Shown piece after piece: positions 26,894-37,614 of a stretch of 64,000 bases of DNA. The position numbers and the translations under genes are program-made. The notes under the pieces were generated by a model, which ran no database searches, had not been told where the DNA came from, and worked only from the letters and a program-made list of their open reading frames with translations. Source of the DNA: Lewinellaceae bacterium (GTDB lineage: Bacteria; Bacteroidota; Bacteroidia; Chitinophagales; Saprospiraceae); assembly GCA_016708875.1 (NCBI GenBank), contig JADJFA010000006.1, positions 124,001 through 188,000 of the forward strand. Reading direction: 5' to 3'. Every line of letters begins with the position of its first letter. Position 1 is the stretch's first letter.

Positions 26894-27259
26894 ATGAAAG
26901 GTTTTTACACCATCCTGCTCCTGGTTTTTTCCAATATTTTTATGACGTTCGCGTGGTACGGCCATCTGAAATTCCAACACATGACGTTTTTTCAAAAAAC
27001 GGGCTTGTTCGGGTTAATTCTAGCCAGTTGGTTCATTGCGTTTATGGAATATTGCCTGATGGTGCCCGCTAACAGGATAGGATTTCAAGCAAACGGCGGC
27101 CCTTTTACACTGCTGCAATTGAAGGTTATTCAGGAAGTCATCACACTCGTGGTTTTTACCGTTTTCACCCTGGTATTTTTCAAAAACGAGGCATTGAAAT
27201 GGAATCACTTTGTGGGCTTTGTCTTTCTGGTGCTGGCGGTTTATTTTATTCGAAAATGA
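26894..27259 (+). CDS. DUF486 (DMT-like) small membrane protein
   Basis: Protein of 121 residues with four hydrophobic helices and the DUF486 pattern: FSNIFMTFAWYGHLK near residue 12, ASWFIAFMEYCLMVPANRIG, then LLQLKVIQEVITLVVFTVF and FKNEALKWNHFVGFVFL. The family belongs to the drug/metabolite transporter fold and no substrate is known. A TATATTTG box at 26866-26873 fits the Bacteroidota -7 element just upstream. Confidence 0.85.
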   Translation: MKGFYTILLLVFSNIFMTFAWYGHLKFQHMTFFQKTGLFGLILASWFIAFMEYCLMVPANRIGFQANGGPFTLLQLKVIQEVITLVVFTVFTLVFFKNEALKWNHFVGFVFLVLAVYFIRK

Positions 27260-27418
27260 TCATACGTTATGGTTTGTCCATTCTATTCTGTTGATTTACA
27301 ATAGATTGAAAGGTTTTATTCTAAAAATGGCATTACAATGCCTCAAAAATGTCTTTGCTCGCAAGGAAATTTTTCTGAACTTTTGCCTTCGATAGGAATA
27401 CTTATCTCCCGCCTGCTT

Positions 27419-30400
27419 ATGAAAAATTACTATACCCGTCTGCTCGCCCTTATAGCGCTCACCCTTTTTTTCAGCATTAAAATTGCTGCACAAATGGTCA
27501 TCAGCTCACAGGTGACCCCATCATCTTGTTTTGCTTGCAATGGAAGTATTGTTTTGTCCGTGACTGGAGGAATTCCGCCTTATACATTTAACTGGTCTAC
27601 TGGGGCTACTACTCAGGCGATAAACAACCTGTGTCCGGGTTCTTATGATGTCTGGGTAAGTGATGCTTCGGGGGTTACTCAATCTGGTTTGCCCATAACT
27701 GTGTATGAGTTCTCATCAACACTTTCCCTCGTTACTTGCGTCACCAATGTTTCCTGTCTTGGAGGTTTTAATGGCGCGATAGATTTGACAGTTACAGGAG
27801 GTACACCAGGCTATACATCTTTATGGAGCAATGGTGCAACGACACAAGATATGAGTGGTCTCTCGGCAGGTACATACACAACAACCGTCGCAGATGCAAA
27901 TGGCTGCACCCAGACGGCATCTGCCACCGTCAACCAGCCAACAGCCATCAATATTTCGGCCAATGTCACCAACGCTAGTGCGGGTAATCCAAATGGTGCG
28001 CTTGACCTGACCGTAACTGGCGGAACGGCTCCATACATTGCCCAATGGTCGAATGGTACAAACATCTTTGATTTGGCAGGCCTGACCCCCGGCACCTATT
28101 GTGTAACAGTCTCAGATGCGAATGCATGTACAAGGTCTTCCTGCTTCACCGTGCAGGATAATGGTGGCGGCACCAATGACCCGCTCTTGCTCAACGGCCA
28201 TGTGACCAACGCAGGCTGTGGGTTTAACTGCAATGGAAGCCTCACCATCACTATAAGCAATGGCATTGGGCCGTATTTCTATTCCATAGAAAATGGCCCA
28301 ATAGGACCAATCGTGAATGGAACTAGCAGTCCCAATCAATTTATTATTCCAAATTTATGCGCTGGCTCTTGTTATGTTAATGTGTCGGATGCTAATGGTT
28401 TTTCGACTTCCGCTACTTACAATATTGGCCAAAACCAATCCCAAAGCCTTGACATACAATCCACTAACTCGGCCTTCTGCAATTTTGATCCTGGCAACCC
28501 CGCATCCGCTTGCGAGAAGGTTTGTCCACATACCACCGTCACCTACTTCGTGGATCCGCCTGTAGTCTGCGGGGTTCCGATGAACCTATCCAATGCGAGC
28601 TGGACAGTAACCGGGGCGGAGAGTTTCAGCATTAATGGCAACGAAGTGGTAGTCACCTGGGGTGAAGCGCGACCGGGCTTGGTGGAGTTTGGAGCCAGCA
28701 CTCCGACGCTCTGTTTCCAAAGTTCACATTGCGTCACGGTGCTGGAAGAACCAAAAGCCCAGTTCAGTACCGATCCGCCCAGCGCACCCAATGTGGTAAT
28801 GCAAGTTTGTAAAGGTCAATCGGTATCTTTCAAAAACGAAAGCCTGAACGCAGAACTTTATGAATGGCAGTTCAGCGACGACCTATCTATCCTCAACACA
28901 GAAAGCCCGCAACATACCTTTCTCATACCTGGTAATTTCGCGGTCACGCTCATCGCCCGCAATAACTGTCTTTGTGCTGATACCACGGTGCTGCTAATTG
29001 AGGTGCTTGACACAGAGCCACCTCTACTCGATTGCGTTGGCTCTGTTTGTCCTGGTGAAACAGTAACCTATTCTACCTCAGGCAATTGCAGCACATATTC
29101 CTGGTTGGTTTCGCCGAATGGCAGTGTCCTTTCGGGCGGTCAGGCAAGCGACAATACCATCACTGTGCAATGGGCCAATGGCCCCGTTGGCAGCATTTCG
29201 CTCAGCGCCACTGGTTGCGCCGGGGCGGCTTGTCCGCAAGCCAGTGTGTTCAACATCCCCATCATTTCGGACAATGCAGAAATTCGCGGAAAAGAGTTCG
29301 TTTGCCCAGACAGCGAGGAGGAATATTCCATTGAGTTGTTCGATGGCACTGAATATGTTTGGACTTTACCAACAGGTGGAAGCATCCTTCGCGGACAAGG
29401 GACAAACAAGGTTATTGTGGCATGGGAAGGGAGTGCCCCAATCCCTGCCCCTACCAAATGGCTGATCGTGGAGTATTACAACTGCTACCTTGGTTGCGGT
29501 GGCGCGGATTCTATTCCGGTGAAAATAATTCCGCCGTTTTATATTGACGGCCCGGTAGAAATGTGCGAGAACTCGAGTAAAAATTTTATTGCAAGAGACG
29601 TGTGGCACAATTTTGTCGTAAACTGCAATTGGTCAGTCTTTGGCCCCAATGGCACACTGGTTTCTACGTTCACGGGCAACACCCTCAATTTTACACCTAA
29701 TGCGGGTCCAGGTAATTACCGACTCTTTGCCATACCCATCAATCCCGGCCAAACCTGTTCGCCCAACGCGGAATTAAAAGTCAACGTAGCAGCCAAGCCA
29801 CCCAATCCCGTAGCCATTTCAGGCCCAGGCATTGTCTGTCCTGGTTCGCCGCTTCAATACGAAGTGCCCGGAAATCCGCCTTATGAAATCGAATGGAAAA
29901 CTGGCAATGGAACACCCGCCACGCAAACCGGAAATCCCGTGAACGTGACTTGGAACACAAATCCAACGCACTGGATTAGTGCGGCACAAATCTCCCTTGA
30001 TGGCTTGGGTTGCAAGTCGGATACCATTAAACTGAATATTCAAAATGCTGCAACCATCAGCATCAGCGGGCCACCTAGTGTTTGCGAGGGCGCACTGGGT
30101 TTTTACCAGGCTGATTTTTATCAAGGCTTTGATTATCAATGGGAAATACTGCCATCAACGGCGGGTAGCATTAAGCAAGGACAAGGGAAAAACAATGTTG
30201 ATATATTTTGGCAAACGCCGGGCTCACACCAACTTCGCGTAACCACCTGTGGCCTTACAACTAATTTCAACGTCACCGTTTGGGCCAATCCTGAACCTCT
30301 GCCCATTTTCCCAACGGGACTTTGCCCGGGTGATTCTGGTCTAATAACAGCGGGGGCTTCTTACATCACTTATGCCTGGGAAAATGCAAACGGAACACCG

Positions 30401-33400
30401 CTTGGCAGTGGCCTAAATATCAGCATTCCGACCGGCGCCTACACACTTGCGGTTACCGATTTACACGGCTGTCGTGGAACGAGCGAGTTCTCCATTGATC
30501 CCTTGCCCGCGCCCAACGTAAGTGTGACTACCGCCGATCCTGCCGGTTTTTGCAACAATTCCATTTTTGTTTCGATAACCGCGCTCGTCCCAGATGACGC
30601 AAATTTCGATTACCAATGGCTGCACGATGGCTCGCCCGTTGGAGGCAATTCCGTCGTTTACAGCACCAACCAGTATGGATTTTATACCGTGGTTGCCACC
30701 AACGAATACGGTTGTACAGCGACTGCGCCACCGATCCAGTTGTTTTCTTATTGTATCGGCGGCGGCGGTGGTGGTTACTGTACGGGCGGCGGAGACCCGC
30801 TTTGCCCTCCCGGGACTGTGCAAGGAGTACCAGACTTTACGTCCCGCTGCGACTCTTTTGCCATGGTCTTGAACGACTACTCAGGGGGACTGTATGTGCC
30901 AGGAAGCGCAGTGTGGAGGACCGGGGTTTCCGGCACCGGCAACTGGCAGACCAGCTTCGGCGACAACGTGAATTTTGTCTATCCCAACGCCGGCAAATAC
31001 ATCGTCTTGGTACGAGTACTGCTAACTACCGGGGAAGTTTGCGAGGCAGTAGATTCCCTCGATGTGGAGGCCGCAGCACAGTTTTCGCAAAAGATGGCCT
31101 GCCCGGGAGACTCCACTTTATTCACCGACGAGAGCACGCGCCTCCCCGAAATGACCATTGCCAATTGGGAATGGGATTTTGGCGAGGCCGGAAATTCGGA
31201 TATAAGCAATCTTGACTCCCCGGGTTTTGCCTATTCCAGCGCAGGCAATTACACAGCCACGCTCACCATAACTACCGCCACTGGGTGTACCTCGAGCTAT
31301 TCGGAAAATGTTTTTGTGCCAAACTTGCCAGCTCCGGCCTTTGCTCCGCCGCTTGCCAATTGTGCAGGCAATGCTGCTGAATTCGTACTTTCAAGTAATA
31401 CCGGGATTATTAATGCTGTGTGGGAATTTGGAGACCCTGCTTCCGGCACATTGAACCAAAGCGAGGCCAACCCAGCCTACCACAATTATTCTCCGGCGGG
31501 TAATTATCCTGTAACTGTCACAGCAACAAACAGTTATGGCTGTACGGCTTCCATTACCCAATCGGTAAACATAACGGCCAATCCGTTTTCCGGGATAATT
31601 TTCCCGCCCACTTCCACCATCTGCCAAGGCAGCAGTCTCACTTTAAGCGCACCACTTGGTCCCGGCGCCATGTACGTCTGGAATGATGGAACCAACCTGC
31701 CAACGCTCATCGCTACTGAAGAAGGTGTGTACGAAGTGACCCTGACCAACGCCAATGGCTGTTCTTATTCCCCTCCAGCCAAAACTGTGGACGTGAATCC
31801 AGCACCTATCGGGACGATCAAGTTTTTGGAAGTCAATGATTTGGGTCAGGTCGTCGGCGTTCAATATCCCGAAGCCGCCGTTTGTGCAGGCGATGACGTT
31901 ACCCTTCAAATTCAAGACAATGGTAATTACACCTTCTCCTGGAGCGGAGGCAACGGCAGCGATGGCGTCCTGATTTTTTCAGAAGATCGAAACAACTTGC
32001 TAAGCGTTGGCACCCACACGTTTACTGTGACCGTGACGAACCCGGCGACGGGATGCACAGCGGTTCTTGCTCCGTTTACGGTGACGGTGAATCCTGTTCC
32101 AAGCAATTTTAGCCTATCGGCAAATAACGTGTGCGCCGGCACACCTTCCATCATCACTTACACCGGCCCACAACCTCCGGAATGGCAAATTTTTTGGAAC
32201 ACCGGGGATGGCGGACCAAGTCTGCAAACCGAAGAAGCCGGGCTGTATTTTGTGCGGGTGGTGAACGAATTTGGTTGTTCCGCACAAAGCAACACGGTCG
32301 TGATTTTCCCTGGCCCAATATCTCTGCGCTTCCATCTGGTTGCCATGAAAGATGCAATCCCGATACACTCTGTCTGCCACCTTTGCCCGAAATTGTGAGT
32401 TGGCAATGGTTTTTGGCGGTCAATCTATACCCGGTGCAACGAGCAACCAATTTGTCGCCACGCAGAGTGGCACTTACTGGGCGGAACTGGTGGATTTGAA
32501 TGGCTGTGAAGCACAAAGTGCCCCACTTACGGTTGAACTTTATAATGGCTTTGGCAACATCCTGGGCCAGGTCTGGTCGGACGTAAACGACAATGGAATT
32601 ATTGACGCGGCAGATACGCTCGTGTCGGGAATCCCGGTCCAATTGCTTCAAAACGGTACCTTCATCGCCCCGAACCAATCGAATCAAAACGGTGATTTTG
32701 ACTGGCTAAATGTAATTTCTACCAACTATACCGTACAGATTGACAGCCAATTGCTCAGCTCACTTTGGGAAATTGTGATCTTTTCTGATTCGGTGGGGCT
32801 CACTGGTTGTGGTGGCAAAGTATTCGCCCATCTCCTGGTAGATTCGTACACCTGCCCGCCCATTTCCGCTTCGGTTGCGCTGACGGCTTGCCCCGGCCAA
32901 ACTGCATTGTTCAATGGAACACCTGTACTTGCCGGACAGATGCAGGGCTTTATTTTCCAGAATTTTTTGGGTTGTGATTCTATTGTTACGGTGACTGTTT
33001 CGGCATTGCCGATTTCCAGTTCAACCTTGGGCGTAAGTGCTTGTCCCGGAAGTTTTTACAATTATAACGGCGTGGATTTGGCTGTTGGGCAATCCCAGGA
33101 TTTCAACCTGACCAATTGGCTTGGCTGTGATTCGGTGGTGACTGTCACGGTTTCGGCATTGCCCATTTCCAGTTCAACATTGAATGCAAGTGTTTGCCCC
33201 GGCAGTTTTTACAATTACGCTGGCGTTGATTTGGCGGTCGGACAATCGCAGGATTTCAACCTGAGCAACTGGCTTGGTTGCGATTCGGTCGTAACTGTCA
33301 CGGTTTCGGCATTGCCCATTTCCAGTTCAACATTGGGCGTAAGTGCTTGTCCCGGAAGTTTTTATAATTATAACGGCGTGGATTTGGCCGTCGGGCAATC

Positions 33401-34846
33401 GCAGGATTTCAACCTTACAAATTGGCTCGGCTGCGATTCGGTGGTGACTGTCACGGTTTCGGCCTTGCCCATTTCCAGTTCAACATTGAATGCAAGTGTT
33501 TGCCCTGGCAGTTTTTACAATTACGCTGGCGTGGATTTGGCCGTTGGACAATCGCAGGATTTCAACCTGAGCAACTGGCTTGGTTGTGATTCCATTGTCA
33601 CTGTGTCGGTGTCTGCTTTGCCAATTTCCAGTTCAACCTTGAATGCAAGCGTTTGTCCCGGCAGTTTTTACAACTACGCTGGCGTGGATTTGGGCGTTGG
33701 GCAATCTCAGGATTTCACATTAACCCATTCGGTCACAGGTTGCGATTCCATCGTAACCGTCACCGTATCAGCACTGCCGACTTCGGCTGGGTCGGCCTCC
33801 TTCGGGGTTTGTCCGAATGAAACCTATATCTATCAAGGGGTCGCATTGGCGGCTGGTTCGGTGCAAGATTTTGTCCTGAAAAATTGGTTGGGCTGTGATT
33901 CAATCATGACCGTGACGATTTTTGAAAAGCAAACTTCCTCGGAAATTCGGGAGGTCAATGTTTGTCCCGGTGAAGTATATGTTTTTCAAAATCAAGCAAT
34001 TGCAGCAGGCGAGCTCCGGGAATTTCATTGGACAAACGGGGAAGGCTGTGACTCGAGCATCACGATTTCCGTGACGGCCTGGCCAGGCCTGGATTTTGAG
34101 GTAGCAGCAGAAACTTCTTGTCCAAATTCGCCGACAGGTTCACTGGTGGTCACTGTCAATTCAGGAGGAAGTGTGCCCACAGGTTTTTCTTTGGATAATG
34201 TTGATTTTCAAACCGCTGCTCTGTTTGAGAGCCTCGCAGCTGGCAGTCATACCGTATTTGTGCGCGACGATAACGGCTGTATTTTTGAAAAAACTACATC
34301 CATTCCAGCCTCCCCCGGCTTGGAAGTACTACTTCCCAGCGCTTTGGTTATTCCTTGCGACAGCGTCCAAATCACACTCGCCCCGACCATTGGCGGCGAC
34401 ACATCCGGGCTGCAATTGCTCTGGTGGAATGGTGCGCAAACGCCATCCGTAACAGTTGGCGAGGCCGGGCCAGTTTGGCTGGAAGCAACCAATCATTGCG
34501 AAACAGTTCGTCAGGAAAGCGAGGTAGTCTGGGCCGATGCAGATGGCAACTCGGTATCAGTGTATATTCCCAACACGTTTGCGCCTGCGTCTGAATTGCC
34601 CGAAAATAATATGTTCAGAGCGTTTTTGGGCAAAACCTAACGCTACTGAGTTACCGTTTAGAAGTATATGACCGTTGGGGAAATTTCGTGTTTGAAACTG
34701 AAACGCCTGAAAATGGCTGGATCGGAAAAATTGGCGACAAAGCCGCTGGCACTGAGGTGTTCGTGTGGCAGATGTGGGCGCGGGTGGCTTTTTGCGGGCG
34801 CGAGATGGAGATATATAAGAAGGGGGATGTGACGGTGGTGCGGTGA
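27419..34846 (+). CDS. Giant secreted repeat protein with SprB repeats, PKD domains and T9SS type B C-terminal domain (three frameshifts)
   Basis: Mended length about 2,475 residues. Signal peptide LLALIALTLFFSIKIAAQ, then four SprB-type repeats (to about residue 340; pattern GSIVLSVTGGIPPYTFNWS, CPGSYDVWVSDA), many Ig/PKD-like domains (WQFSDDLS, WEWDFGEAGN, WEFGDPASGT), an SdrD-B-like domain (GQVWSDVNDNGIIDAADTLV, near 1,720), eight tandem units (32862-34085) and a C-terminal gliding-associated sorting domain (YRLEVYDRWGNFVFE to KKGDVTVVR). It should be exported by the T9SS and act on the cell surface, probably in adhesion or gliding, as SprB does. Frame breaks: a lost C near 32306-32316, a lost T at 32410-32414, a lost G at 34628-34630. 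The start at 27419 begins the signal peptide. Confidence 0.88.
32862..34085 (+). repeat. Eight tandem units in the giant adhesin, five of them near-identical
   Basis: Unit starts: 32862, 33012, 33165, 33318, 33471, 33624, 33780, 33933. Most are 153 bp (51 residues), the first 150 and the unit at 33624 156. Each unit carries CPGSFYNYxGVDLAVGQSQD and LGCDSxVTVTVSALP. The units at 33012 and 33318 (GVSA...YNYNG) match each other, as do those at 33165 and 33471 (NASV...YNYAG), so a 306-bp dimer was duplicated. The outer units are diverged. Confidence 0.9.
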
Positions 34847-34879
34847 GATGAACAAGCTATCCTGTGGCTCAAAATGGTA

Positions 34880-35012
34880 GATAACGAATTCGGGCTTTGC
34901 GTTCATGTGTTTTGGAGCACAAAACTGTCACCCCGCACTGAAATTGAATAGAAGCACAATGCGCCAAATTTGCACGTCTCCGCGCCTGACGCAAAACCCG
35001 TGTTAGTGGCTG
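34880..35012 (-). other. attC-like folded element A, 3' of a propeller lipoprotein gene
   Basis: Outer ends TAAC (34882) and GTTA (35002) flank paired arms GGGCTTTGCGT (34892-34902) and ACGCAAAACCC (34989-34999), with one mismatch. The inner part contains GAGCAC, ACTGTCA, GCAC and ATAGAAGCACA in the same order and spacing as in element B at 36156-36294. Size about 133 bp. It sits at the 3' end of its gene, the normal place for attC. The ends do not fully match the classical RYYYAAC/GTTRRRY core. Confidence 0.55.
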
Positions 35013-35027
35013 CTCTTCTTTCTTCTT

Positions 35028-36116
35028 TCATATTCTAAATTGTTCAAAAGTCTCTCCGTTAAATTTCCATAATCCATACTCATGTGTTCTAAGCCATAAG
35101 GTTCCTTTATTGTCTTTGTAAATAGAAAATAATTTTATCTCCTTAGAGTTGATTTGAACCGGGTAATGAGTGATTTTTATTCCGTCATACTTCCATACTC
35201 CAGTATCGTAAGGTACAAACCATAAATTATTGTTATTGTCCTTTGTGACAGATAAGTATTCAGTAAAATCATTGTTTTTACTTCCGTCTAAACTACCTAT
35301 ACTTTTTGTTCTCTTATAAAATATTGATTTGTCCTGTTGATTATTTGGCATTGAGTTGGTGTCATATATGGTATAACGATATGCCGAATTAAACCAAAAA
35401 TCTCCATTTTTATCTTCTAAAATTGAACGAACACCATTGGCTGGTCCATCGTGTAGTTCTGTTACGTCATCTTCAATAATCCAATCAAATGATTTTCCGT
35501 TGTAGCGGAAAGCACCTAAGGTTGCAGTACCAAACCAAATATTTTCTTTACTGTCAGTGTAAACACAAAAAATCGCATATGGGTTAGCATAATTTGGATA
35601 TTTTGAAATATACTCTTCTCCAGGTTTGATTTTTGGAACTTTTAGTTTCAATAGATTTTCACCATCAAATCTATAAACAAAACCGTCATATTCTGAACTT
35701 TTAAACCAAATGTCATTGGGATTTAATTTCCAATCGTTGTCAACACCAGATTTTTCTTTTAACGCTCTAAAAGTCTTTCCGTTAAATTGACAAATACCAT
35801 TACCAGTAATAAAATAAATGTTTCCCGATTTATCTTCCCTTATTTCTCCAATACTATTGCTGGTCAAGCCATCTTTGGCTGTAAAATGAATGATTTTTTT
35901 TTCATCATATTTGTACACTCCATCGTTCCTGCACGCAAACCAATAATTGTCCTTCTTGTCTTGATAAACAAGTTCTATGTCTTTTCCAAGCTCATTTACT
36001 GTGTCACCGATTGAAGTTGAATTGGCTGCATTTTCAGATTGCGTTGTTGTCTGCCCTTTGCAGGAAGTCAACAGGGTCAAAATGTTTAGAAAAAATATAA
36101 CTGTTGGTATGTTCAT
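35028..36116 (-). CDS. Lipoprotein with propeller repeats (two-component regulator propeller type)
   Basis: Protein of 362 residues. Lipoprotein signal IFFLNILTLLTSCKGQ (lipobox Cys near 19), then repeated beta-propeller strands of the Reg_prop kind: DKKDNYWFACRNDGVYKYD, EDKSGNIYFITGNGICQFNG, DSKENIWFGTATLGAFRYNG, DKNGDFWFNS, DNNNNLWFVPYDTGVWKYDG and DNKGTLWLRTHEYGLWKFNG. In sensor kinases such repeats form a periplasmic ligand domain; here there is no kinase, so a surface binding role is inference. The DNA is visibly AT-richer than its neighbours, and the next gene is a paralogue in the same orientation. Each has an attC-like element at its 3' end. Confidence 0.8.
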   Translation of the reverse strand: MNIPTVIFFLNILTLLTSCKGQTTTQSENAANSTSIGDTVNELGKDIELVYQDKKDNYWFACRNDGVYKYDEKKIIHFTAKDGLTSNSIGEIREDKSGNIYFITGNGICQFNGKTFRALKEKSGVDNDWKLNPNDIWFKSSEYDGFVYRFDGENLLKLKVPKIKPGEEYISKYPNYANPYAIFCVYTDSKENIWFGTATLGAFRYNGKSFDWIIEDDVTELHDGPANGVRSILEDKNGDFWFNSAYRYTIYDTNSMPNNQQDKSIFYKRTKSIGSLDGSKNNDFTEYLSVTKDNNNNLWFVPYDTGVWKYDGIKITHYPVQINSKEIKLFSIYKDNKGTLWLRTHEYGLWKFNGETFEQFRI

Positions 36117-36155
36117 TGTCTGAATTTTCAAGGTTTATGCTGTTGTCATTGGGTT

Positions 36156-36294
36156 GCCACTAACGGTTTGCAGCTACCCGAAGGTGGCGATTTCAGAGCA
36201 CTTCACTGTCAACCAAGCACAAACTTTGATAGAAGCACAGAGCTTCATTTAACCACTGAACTGCCACTTTTGGGTAGGTGCTGTTAGCTGTAGC
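36156..36294 (-). other. attC-like folded element B between two propeller lipoprotein genes
   Basis: Outer ends CTAAC (36160-36164) and GTTAG (36283-36287) enclose arms GCTACCCGAAGGTGGC (36173-36188) and GCCACTTTTGGGTAGG (36263-36278), pairing except for two or three bases. The centre shares the ordered words GAGCAC, ACTGTCA, GCAC and ATAGAAGCACA with element A. About 139 bp. It begins 40 bases upstream of one gene's start and ends 7 bases before the next gene's stop. Confidence 0.6.
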
Positions 36295-36301
36295 CATTTT
36301 A

Positions 36302-37372
36302 TTATTTATTTGTTGTCATTTCAGTTACGATTTCTCCGTCATATTTCCAAATTCCATTTGCTCCACCAAACCAAATATTATCCTCTAAATCGCCAAGAAT
36401 GAATAGTACATCAGAGAAAGTCTTTCCGTTGTAGTTAAATTCAGAAAACTTTTGACCGTCAAAAAGGCATAAGTTAACCAAGTCAGCACCAAGCCAAAGG
36501 TTACCATTTTTGTCTTCATAAATTGCACGAATCCGCTTATTGCAAAGACCGTCTTCAACAGAATAAGTTTTGAATGAGCGGCCATCATAAACAGTTAATC
36601 CGCTGTTTCTATTTCCGTTAAACCCAAACAATATCTTTCCAGTCTTGTCACAGTAAATTGTTCGTACTTGGTCTTCACTTAATCCATCTTTTATCAAATA
36701 TTGTGTCATTTCTTTACCATCAAATTGATTAACTCCTCCGTGAGTCATTGATGCAAACCACATATTTCCTTTGTTATCTTTTCTTATAAAAGGAATCCAA
36801 TTGTGGTGCAAACTATCTTCTTGTTTTTGTCCGATTTCGGTTAAATATGATTTGAAGATTTTCCCATCATAGCAATAAGCTCCAGCCCCTCCAGTTCCAA
36901 TCCATAAATTGTTGTTGTTATCGGTTGCTAAAGCATAAGCAGCATTGGGGCTTAGAGTGGGGTACACAGTACTAATCCAACCTGTTGTGGTGTCTTGGTA
37001 TGGTAGAGGTATATGTTCAAATTGTTGTCTGTTGTATTTGACTAAACCGTTTTGAGTTCCGAACCATAGATAATTTTTATGGTCAGAAACAATTGAAAAG
37101 ACTTGATTACTACTCAATCCGTCTTTCATAGTATAATTCTTAAATGTTTTTCCGTCAAAATGGTAAATACCACCACCGTTACTTGTGAACCAAAGCGTAC
37201 CGTCTATGTCAACGTAACCATTTGAAAATCCGGTTTTAGGAAGAGGACTTTTGATTACTTCTGTAACCTTCTCAACATTGGGTGATGGTTTGTCATTTTT
37301 AACCTGTCCATTACAAGAAATAAATGTGGAAACTAAAATCAATAAAGGGATATTTCTAAATGTGAATTTCAT
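36302..37372 (-). CDS. Lipoprotein with propeller repeats, paralogue of the neighbouring gene
   Basis: Protein of about 356 residues. Signal and lipobox NIPLLILVSTFISCNGQ, then propeller units ending in typical strands: DIDGTLWFTSNGGGIYHFDG, SDHKNYLWFGTQNGLVKYN, DNNNNLWIGTGGAGAYCYDG, DNKGNMWFASMTHGGVNQFDG, DKNGNLWLGADLVNLCLFDG and EDNIWFGGANGIWKYDG. Repeated KDGLSSNQV-like turns match Reg_prop repeats. ATG 37372 is preferred over an upstream open stretch to 37426 because it begins the signal. Function unknown; AT-rich like its neighbour, which suggests joint acquisition. Confidence 0.82.
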   Translation of the reverse strand: MKFTFRNIPLLILVSTFISCNGQVKNDKPSPNVEKVTEVIKSPLPKTGFSNGYVDIDGTLWFTSNGGGIYHFDGKTFKNYTMKDGLSSNQVFSIVSDHKNYLWFGTQNGLVKYNRQQFEHIPLPYQDTTTGWISTVYPTLSPNAAYALATDNNNNLWIGTGGAGAYCYDGKIFKSYLTEIGQKQEDSLHHNWIPFIRKDNKGNMWFASMTHGGVNQFDGKEMTQYLIKDGLSEDQVRTIYCDKTGKILFGFNGNRNSGLTVYDGRSFKTYSVEDGLCNKRIRAIYEDKNGNLWLGADLVNLCLFDGQKFSEFNYNGKTFSDVLFILGDLEDNIWFGGANGIWKYDGEIVTEMTTNK

Positions 37373-37389
37373 TTTTCGTATTTTATGGT

Positions 37390-37425
37390 CACCGCTAACT
37401 CGTAAATATGCGAACCTTTCATACA
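37390..37425 (-). other. Possible half attC-like site at the edge of the AT-rich island
   Basis: ACCGCTAACTCGTAAATATG resembles the outer arm of elements A and B (CACTAAC...), but I find no paired GTTAG arm or the GAGCAC/ACTGTCA centre nearby. It may mark the other boundary of the cassette-like island. Confidence 0.3.
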
Positions 37426-37563
37426 CAGGGCCAAAAGTAAAAAAAAGCCTGATTTCAGTTGGAACGGCACCTTGAAAGGTTTAAGTCTTTGAAAATGAAT
37501 TTTTTACACTATGATAGTATGTTTGACCTTTGTCATCCTTGTAGGTTTCGATCGTAGCCCCCC

Positions 37564-37595
37564 TTTGACAACACCACACACTTACCGTACCTTTG
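37564..37595 (+). promoter_or_regulatory. Bacteroidota-type promoter of mnmG
   Basis: TTTG at 37564-37567 and TACCTTTG at 37588-37595, with 20 bases between, match the sigma-ABfr consensus (TTTG, N19-20, TAnnTTTG). The mnmG ATG follows at 37615. Confidence 0.7.
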
Positions 37596-37614
37596 CCCTC
37601 CTTTTTAGCAAAAA

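Noticed and set aside
33012..33932. CRISPR-like array of regularly spaced repeats
   Set aside because: The repeat period is 153 bp (one unit 156), the units are coding, spacers are not unique and the repeats continue in one open reading frame.
37390..37425. Full attC-like site at the third boundary of the island
   Set aside because: Only one outer arm is present; the paired arm and inner words are missing, so it is listed only as a possible half site.
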